From Thermoplasmatota archaeon (GTDB taxonomy: Archaea; Thermoplasmatota; Thermoplasmata; Thermoplasmatales; Thermoplasmataceae): 10,932 bases of DNA. Location of the stretch: positions 1 to 10,932 of the forward strand of contig JAMCUV010000078.1 in assembly GCA_023379345.1 (NCBI GenBank), in the 5' to 3' direction. The notes beneath the pieces were generated by a model. It was not told the DNA's origin. It made no database searches and worked only from the letters and a program-made list of their open reading frames with translations. The translations under genes and the position numbers were made by a program. Of this stretch, positions 1 through 4,462 are shown in pieces. Every line of letters begins with the position of its first letter. The first letter of the stretch is position 1.

Positions 1-300
1 GCCAAGGAAGGGGCCATGAAGGACGGGGACCTTTTCAAGGCGAACATAGAAGGAAGAGAGGTACTGCTCATAAGAGACGGAGCAAACTATTACGCAACGT
101 CGTGTTACTGCACGCACGAAGATTATGATCTCTCGGAAGGCTTCATGGATGATCATACACTCATATGCCCCAATCATTTCGCAGTGTTCAACCCAAAGGA
201 CGGATCGGTTATCAGCCCGCCGGAAGGTTCAGGAGATATCGGCCCGCTTCATTCCTACAAGGCCAAGGTGGAAAACGGCCAGATAATGGTAGAACTCTGA
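1..300 (+). CDS. Rieske-type [2Fe-2S] ferredoxin, 5' end beyond the window
   Basis: A small soluble Rieske ferredoxin, expected to carry single electrons to an oxygenase or another redox partner in the cytoplasm. The cluster motif is complete: counting from the ATG at 16, C32-T-H34 and C51-P-N-H54 give Cys-x-His, 16 residues, then Cys-x2-His, the two-Cys/two-His ligand set of Rieske clusters. The CTHEDYDLSEG stretch resembles the same region of dioxygenase ferredoxins such as the toluene dioxygenase ferredoxin. There is no signal peptide or membrane segment. The frame stays open from base 1 to the ATG at 16, and those residues fit the first strand of the fold, so I think the true start lies just left of the window. 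The ATG at 16 would give 94 residues, slightly short for the family. No oxygenase component is visible, so the partner is unknown. Confidence 0.85.
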   Translation, partial: AKEGAMKDGDLFKANIEGREVLLIRDGANYYATSCYCTHEDYDLSEGFMDDHTLICPNHFAVFNPKDGSVISPPEGSGDIGPLHSYKAKVENGQIMVEL

Positions 301-448
301 CTGAAGCTGCAGTGCCTGGTCTTACACATCATGGCTGGAATGCAGGATCATCTGAACCGAATTCCCCTTGACCAGCAAAATTCTGAAAGCAAATTTTTAT
401 TTTTGTGCAAATCTTAAAATTTTATGTTCAATAACTGACAAGCATCAA
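301..448. other. Intergenic region between the Rieske gene and the methyltransferase
   Basis: This 148-bp gap separates two co-directional genes. Its left half is of ordinary base composition with nothing I recognise. From about 386 to 430 it becomes strongly A/T rich, which marks the promoter of the downstream methyltransferase. A TTG at 368 opens a continuous frame through this stretch, but the encoded residues have no family resemblance, so I treat the gap as non-coding. Confidence 0.6.
413..425 (+). promoter_or_regulatory. TATA-like box of the methyltransferase gene
   Basis: The run CTTAAAATTTTAT is centred about 27-31 bp before the ATG at 449. In archaea with leaderless transcripts this is where the TATA box sits. 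A second A/T tract (AATTTTTATTTTT, 392-404) lies further upstream. The position supports 449, not an upstream TTG, as the translation start. Confidence 0.55.
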
Positions 449-1489
449 ATGTCCATAACTTCTGAAAATACCATTGCAGAACCTCTCAAAAGGCTGCATG
501 TTCTCTGTGAAAGCCTTCTTGCAGAGGGTGACCTCAATAAGATCAAGGAGGAAACCGCTAATGCGGTCAGGCTTGCTGATGATGCTCCAGAGCCGTTGAA
601 GTCAGTGATTCTTGACCATATGAACAGGATTCTTGGATCCAGGGGAGTTGATCGGGCACACTATTACGTAAAATCTGTCATGAAGGATACTGGCAATTCC
701 GGAAAGTCCAGTTCACTGGAATTCAACATAAACCTGTGGAAGGCCTATGACGAGATCAGGACAGACAGCCTCTGGATCCTGGGGAAACGTGACCGGGAGG
801 CAGGACATAAGGGATGGTACTGGGGGAATTTTGTTCCACAGATACCGCACCAGCTCATGATGCGTTACACCAGGACATCGGACTGGATCCTTGATCCGTT
901 CTGCGGATCTGGGACAACGTTGATTGAGGCCATCAGGATGGGAAGAAATTCCGTTGGCATAGAGATTAACCCTGAAGTCTTTTCAAGGACAAGTGAGGTT
1001 GTGCAATCACTTCAGCAGACCGGAACAAGGGCAGATATAATTCTCGGGGATTCCTACACGGTTGATCTGAAACAAGTGATGGAAAGGAACGGAATATCAC
1101 ACTTCGACATGGTGCTGCTGCATCCACCGTACTGGGACATCATCAGGTTTTCAGACGACCAGGCTGATCTCAGCACCTCGCCGGACATGGAGAGCTTCAT
1201 GTCCAGGTTCACGCAGATAGTGAAAAGGTCCATTGACGTACTGAAACCTGGAGGTTACATGGGCTTGGTCATCGGCGATGCTTACCGGGACGGAGAAATA
1301 GTTCCTCTTGGATTCAGGTGCATGGATGCCGTTTCCTCCCTGAATATGAAGATCAAGGGGATAATTGTGAAGGACATCCAGAACACCCGCGGCAAGAGAA
1401 GCAGCGAGAACCTGTGGAGATACAGGGCTCTCAAGTCGGGATTCTACGTCTTCAAGCACGAGTATGTGTTCGTATTCCAGAAGCCCTGA
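449..1489 (+). CDS. DNA methyltransferase-like protein (N6-adenine/N4-cytosine type), solitary
   Basis: Predicted S-adenosylmethionine-dependent DNA amino-methyltransferase of 346 residues. The SAM-binding motif I is ILDPFCGSGTT (about residues 148-157), followed by an acidic GIEINPE strand end. The catalytic motif IV is LHPPYW (about 224-229), so the order is I then IV. The first ~100 residues look helical and may recognise DNA. The C-terminal stretch from LWRYRALK to KHEYVFVF (about 322-343) is typical of a subfamily I recall from scattered bacteria and archaea. The motif IV position before PPY is His, where most amino-methyltransferases have Asp, Asn or Ser. I chose ATG 449 because a TATA-like box sits about 27-31 bp upstream; a TTG at 368 would add 27 unrelated residues encoded by the promoter. 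No restriction endonuclease is adjacent, so it may be an orphan methylase. The target site cannot be read from sequence. An RNA substrate is a possible alternative. Confidence 0.8.
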   Translation: MSITSENTIAEPLKRLHVLCESLLAEGDLNKIKEETANAVRLADDAPEPLKSVILDHMNRILGSRGVDRAHYYVKSVMKDTGNSGKSSSLEFNINLWKAYDEIRTDSLWILGKRDREAGHKGWYWGNFVPQIPHQLMMRYTRTSDWILDPFCGSGTTLIEAIRMGRNSVGIEINPEVFSRTSEVVQSLQQTGTRADIILGDSYTVDLKQVMERNGISHFDMVLLHPPYWDIIRFSDDQADLSTSPDMESFMSRFTQIVKRSIDVLKPGGYMGLVIGDAYRDGEIVPLGFRCMDAVSSLNMKIKGIIVKDIQNTRGKRSSENLWRYRALKSGFYVFKHEYVFVFQKP

Positions 1490-1492
1490 TCA
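1487..1492. other. Palindromic junction of two convergent stop codons (TGATCA)
   Basis: The methyltransferase stop TGA (1487-1489) and the minus-strand ETF stop (TGA, read from 1492 to 1490) abut with no base between them. Together they form the palindrome TGATCA. Any transcription terminator for either gene must therefore lie inside the other gene's coding sequence. Confidence 0.95.
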
Positions 1493-3235
1493 TTTTTCCC
1501 CAGAATTCTTACCCAGATAGCTCATGAAGCCTTCGATGAATTCATTCACATCACAGACTATGCCGTAATCCGAATATTTGAATATCTCTGCAGCAGGATC
1601 GCTGTTCACTGCAAGGACCTTCCCTGCGTACCTTATTCCCACCACATGATTTGCCTGGCCCGATATGCCAAGGGCAATATAGAAGGCAGGCGAGATTGCC
1701 ATTCCTGTGAGACCAATTTGCTGCTGCCTGGGAAGGAAATTCATGTCCACCATTGGCCTTGTTGCCCCAACCGATGCATTCAGCGCATCTGCAAGTTTCA
1801 GCACCTCCCTGATTGTATCGCGTTTCTTTATGCCTCTTCCTATGCCTATTACAGCATCGCTTGAATTGAGCGGCCGGTATTCTGATGGAACGGGTATTGT
1901 CTCAATGAGTTCCTGCCCTGACCCTTTGCCTGGCGGGAAGTCATGAATTCTGGGCTTTTCCGCAGATATTAGCCTTCTGAACATCCCGGGCCTGACTGTG
2001 GCCATTGCTGGAGTTTTCCTTGAGTATATGCTTGCGATTATGCTGCCTCCAAAGGCGGGCTTGTACTGTACGAGCCTCCTGTCTTCAACCTGCAGGTCCA
2101 CGCAGTCTGCTGTGAGGCCAAGACCAAGTTTTGCCGCAACAACGGAAGCCACGTCCCTTCCGTCTGAATTGGCCGGGAACACAATGTATGCGGGTTCATG
2201 CTTCCCTATGAAGTCAAGGATTGATCCTGCCAGGGACATGTAGTCCCGTGAATCCACATAATAGAGATCATGGCAGGCAATTCCACTCAATTTATCCGCA
2301 GGAATGTTGCCGATCATGGCCACATTCATGGGATGCTGCGCGGCCAGCTGCGAGATGCGTGACGCTATTTCCATTGCCGTCTGCGGATCGCCCACTGCCA
2401 CTCCCAGTGCCACAGGATTGCCATCAACATGTGGCGGCATATGGAATTCCATGTTATCTTCTGACCTTGGTGATCTTGCTGATTTCATGAGTTCCATGAT
2501 CCTGCCGTAAACTCCATCCCCGAAGTCAAGCATTGCAACCTTCCTGGAATTCTCCATAGGCTGTGTGCCAGTCACCACAGTGGGGCTGAATTCCTTTCCA
2601 TCTATGTCAAGTCCCAGCCACGCGGAATCCACCGTGATGACCCGATCCTTCATATCTGGAACATCGGGCTTCACGGCCCTTGCCCTGTTTATTTTTTCAC
2701 TGACGGAAAGCACTGCCGGAATCTTGAGCCGGTACCTCTCAATTCCATTCTCACGGTCCTGGTCCACAGTGAGAGTGTTTCCAGCCGTATCAATGTCGAT
2801 TTTTGAGACTGATGACCTGAAGCTGTACCCCAGCATTGTGGCAACTTCAGGCGGCACCTGGGAAGTTTCACCGTCAAGCGAGTACCTGCCTGCAAGGATT
2901 ATATCCGGCTTTATCTTTTCAGCAAAACCTGCAAGTATCCTGGACGTTGCCAGCGTATCGGAGCCCCCGAATTTCATGTCCGTTATGAGATAAGCCTCGT
3001 CTACACCCATCTTCAGGGATTCGTTCAGGATATCGGCGGCCTGCGGCGGTCCCATGCTTGCGACCACGGTGTGGAATCCATATTTCTCCTTCATCCTGAT
3101 TGCCTCTTCAACGGCCTTCCTGTCAAATGAGTTCATTGAGAGAGGAACATTTTCCCTGACAATCCTGTTTGTGGCTGTATCGAACCTGATGCTGTTCACA
3201 TCAGGTATCTGCTTTGCAAAGACCAGAACCTTCAT
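1490..3235 (-). CDS. etfBA: Electron transfer flavoprotein, beta-alpha single-chain fusion
   Basis: A 581-residue fusion of the two ETF subunits, which normally are separate chains of about 260 and 320 residues. Residues ~1-255 are EtfB/FixA: the start MKVLVFAKQIPDV and the nucleotide-binding DGETSQVPPE (121-130) are characteristic. Residues ~275-575 are EtfA/FixB, with the FAD site as RQQQIGLTG (503-511), ALGISGQANH (521-530), VNSDPAAEIF and YSDYGIV. The protein takes electrons from flavin dehydrogenases such as acyl-CoA dehydrogenases and passes them to an ETF:quinone oxidoreductase, none of which is in the window. The linker at ~256-275 has no odd composition and the frame is intact, so this is a real fusion. 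Fused ETFs are known in some thermoacidophilic archaea. The DGETSQV form resembles FixA-type and bifurcating ETFs more than the mitochondrial form, but bifurcation cannot be claimed from this alone. The ATG at 3235 is supported by a TATA box 25 bp upstream. Confidence 0.93.
   Translation of the reverse strand: MKVLVFAKQIPDVNSIRFDTATNRIVRENVPLSMNSFDRKAVEEAIRMKEKYGFHTVVASMGPPQAADILNESLKMGVDEAYLITDMKFGGSDTLATSRILAGFAEKIKPDIILAGRYSLDGETSQVPPEVATMLGYSFRSSVSKIDIDTAGNTLTVDQDRENGIERYRLKIPAVLSVSEKINRARAVKPDVPDMKDRVITVDSAWLGLDIDGKEFSPTVVTGTQPMENSRKVAMLDFGDGVYGRIMELMKSARSPRSEDNMEFHMPPHVDGNPVALGVAVGDPQTAMEIASRISQLAAQHPMNVAMIGNIPADKLSGIACHDLYYVDSRDYMSLAGSILDFIGKHEPAYIVFPANSDGRDVASVVAAKLGLGLTADCVDLQVEDRRLVQYKPAFGGSIIASIYSRKTPAMATVRPGMFRRLISAEKPRIHDFPPGKGSGQELIETIPVPSEYRPLNSSDAVIGIGRGIKKRDTIREVLKLADALNASVGATRPMVDMNFLPRQQQIGLTGMAISPAFYIALGISGQANHVVGIRYAGKVLAVNSDPAAEIFKYSDYGIVCDVNEFIEGFMSYLGKNSGEK
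1493..1497 (+). terminator. Possible oligo-T terminator of the methyltransferase
   Basis: A TTTTT run begins four bases after the methyltransferase stop codon. Archaeal RNA polymerase can terminate at short T tracts without a hairpin. The tract overlaps the last codons of the convergent ETF gene. It is short, so this is a weak call. Confidence 0.3.
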
Positions 3236-3255
3236 GGCGCAAAATTCACTTACAC

Positions 3256-3264
3256 TATAAATAT
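3256..3264 (-). promoter_or_regulatory. TATA box of the etfBA gene
   Basis: On the minus strand the sequence reads ATATTTATA, centred 25 bp before the ATG at 3235. This is a textbook archaeal TATA position for a leaderless mRNA starting at the initiator codon. It lies in the 58-bp gap after the cyclase stop codon. ETF therefore has its own promoter, although read-through from the cyclase gene is possible because I see no T-run terminator between them. Confidence 0.7.
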
Positions 3265-3293
3265 GATTTGTGCTGTGGCCGGAAGGCAGTGAC

Positions 3294-3884
3294 TCACTTC
3301 AGGACCGCCCTGCAGGGAGCCCCGTCCGTGTCGATCCTGATGGGCAGGCACATGAGATCGTATCTGCCTGGCTTCACGTCCTTCAGCATCAGCCCCTCAA
3401 TTATGGCTATGCCCTTCTCCAGCAGTATCTTGTGCACCTTCATTCCCCTGGTTCCAAACTGCTCAATGGACAGGTAATCAATTCCCACTGTTTCCACGCC
3501 AAGTTCAACAAGCCTTTTTCCCGCACTCTCTGAAATGTAGCAGAAATCCTCATGGAATCTGTCATAAAGCCCTGAATTCTTTGTCTTGAACAACACTCTC
3601 TTCTCCACGGTGCCTGGAATGTCCTCAGCATTTATGGCATTCCCCTTAACTTCCACCACAGTGGCAGGCCCGTTGAGATGTTCCAGCGGTATGGACGACA
3701 TTGTTCCTCCATTTGGCAGTGCGTGGAACGGCGCATCTATGTGGGTGCCGGAATGTGTTTCCATGATGACCCTTGTGATATGCACTCCATTCTTCTCATG
3801 TGTCATGTAGTCATAATGCTCGTACCTTGCATCCCCGGGATATGTGATCAGGTTCCAGTCCAGTGGCAACGATATATCAATCAT
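3294..3884 (-). CDS. Cyclase-family metal-dependent hydrolase (kynurenine formamidase-like)
   Basis: A 196-residue cytoplasmic protein of the cyclase/arylformamidase family (Pfam Cyclase), whose members hydrolyse amide or ring bonds, for example N-formylkynurenine or isatin, using Zn or Mn. The signature HSGTHIDAPFH (residues 44-54) gives the HxxxHxD metal triad H44, H48 and D50, with H54 close by. The N-terminus MIDISLPLDW...TYPGD is the usual strand with the Pro-Gly-Asp turn, and VGIDYLSIE (133-141), H151 and IIEGL (161-165) match the family's later active-site regions. Length is normal and no signal peptide is seen. It starts six bases after the stop of the Nob1-like gene, so the two are probably cotranscribed. 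Substrate is not determined by these motifs. Formylkynurenine hydrolysis is possible, but no other tryptophan-degradation gene is visible. Confidence 0.88.
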   Translation of the reverse strand: MIDISLPLDWNLITYPGDARYEHYDYMTHEKNGVHITRVIMETHSGTHIDAPFHALPNGGTMSSIPLEHLNGPATVVEVKGNAINAEDIPGTVEKRVLFKTKNSGLYDRFHEDFCYISESAGKRLVELGVETVGIDYLSIEQFGTRGMKVHKILLEKGIAIIEGLMLKDVKPGRYDLMCLPIRIDTDGAPCRAVLK

Positions 3885-3890
3885 GAATCA

Positions 3891-4394
3891 CTATTGGCGC
3901 TTTTTATAAGACCTTACCGCCCTCTTTGTCTGGTGACCGCAAACCGGGCATATCTCAACGTGCTGCTGGAATGTCTTTCCGCATCCCGTGCAGCGGTATT
4001 GCCACCTGATATCCCTGTCAATGGGCTTCAGGTCGGCTCCCATGAACTCAAGGCCAAGCCTGCTTGCCACGTTCTGCATGGCATAGTCGTCCGTCACCAG
4101 AATGCCATGAAGATCAAGGCACAGGGCAATGACGTCCAGGTCAGTGCTGCTGAGTTCGTGCAGGTCCCCAGTGGCCTCCGCCGCTTCCCTCGCAGCAGAC
4201 AGGCTTTCCCTTCCGGGTGCCAGTATGTCCATCATGTCGCTGCTGAAACCGGTGTATCTGGCAATCTTTCCCAGCCTTATCTCATCCAGCACAGATGGCG
4301 TTGTGACCACATTTCCCTGCATGAGGCTAACCCTGCGAGACAGGATGGCGGATGTATCCAGGATAAGTTTCTTCCCGCGGATTGCGTCATTCAT
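3891..4394 (-). CDS. nob1: Nob1-like PIN-domain endoribonuclease with C-terminal zinc ribbon
   Basis: Predicted archaeal Nob1, the endonuclease that matures the 3' end of 16S rRNA in the small ribosomal subunit. From the ATG at 4394 it has 167 residues. The PIN domain opens with KKLILDTSAIL, giving the first metal-binding Asp (D13). Further acidic residues expected in the PIN site are E38 (LDEI), D85/D87 (STDLDVIAL) and D102/D103 (VTDDYA). A zinc ribbon follows: YRCTGC (C135, C138) and CPVCG (C149, C152), then a basic tail. PIN plus zinc ribbon is the Nob1 layout, and length is normal for archaea. In-frame alternatives are ATG 4421 and GTG 4439, which would give up to 182 residues; the extra residues lack family resemblance and the domain begins only a few residues after 4394. 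It lies downstream of the S53 protease (gap 68 bp, or 23 bp with the GTG start) and six bases before the cyclase gene. Confidence 0.85.
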   Translation of the reverse strand: MNDAIRGKKLILDTSAILSRRVSLMQGNVVTTPSVLDEIRLGKIARYTGFSSDMMDILAPGRESLSAAREAAEATGDLHELSSTDLDVIALCLDLHGILVTDDYAMQNVASRLGLEFMGADLKPIDRDIRWQYRCTGCGKTFQQHVEICPVCGHQTKRAVRSYKKRQ

Positions 4395-4462
4395 TGCTGT
4401 CTTCCCATCCCCTATTCCCATGGGGCATATGAACGGCACGGAATGCTGCCATGGTCTATGGA

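Noticed and set aside
368..448. TTG-initiated N-terminal extension of the methyltransferase
   Set aside because: The extension translates an A/T-rich promoter region into residues with no family resemblance, and the TATA-like box at 413-425 fits the ATG at 449.
635..890. Three GGATCC sites (635, 774, 885) within the methyltransferase gene, considered as self-recognition sites
   Set aside because: Two of them encode the same Trp-Ile-Leu codons in common usage, and spacing is irregular. A recognition motif cannot be inferred from this.
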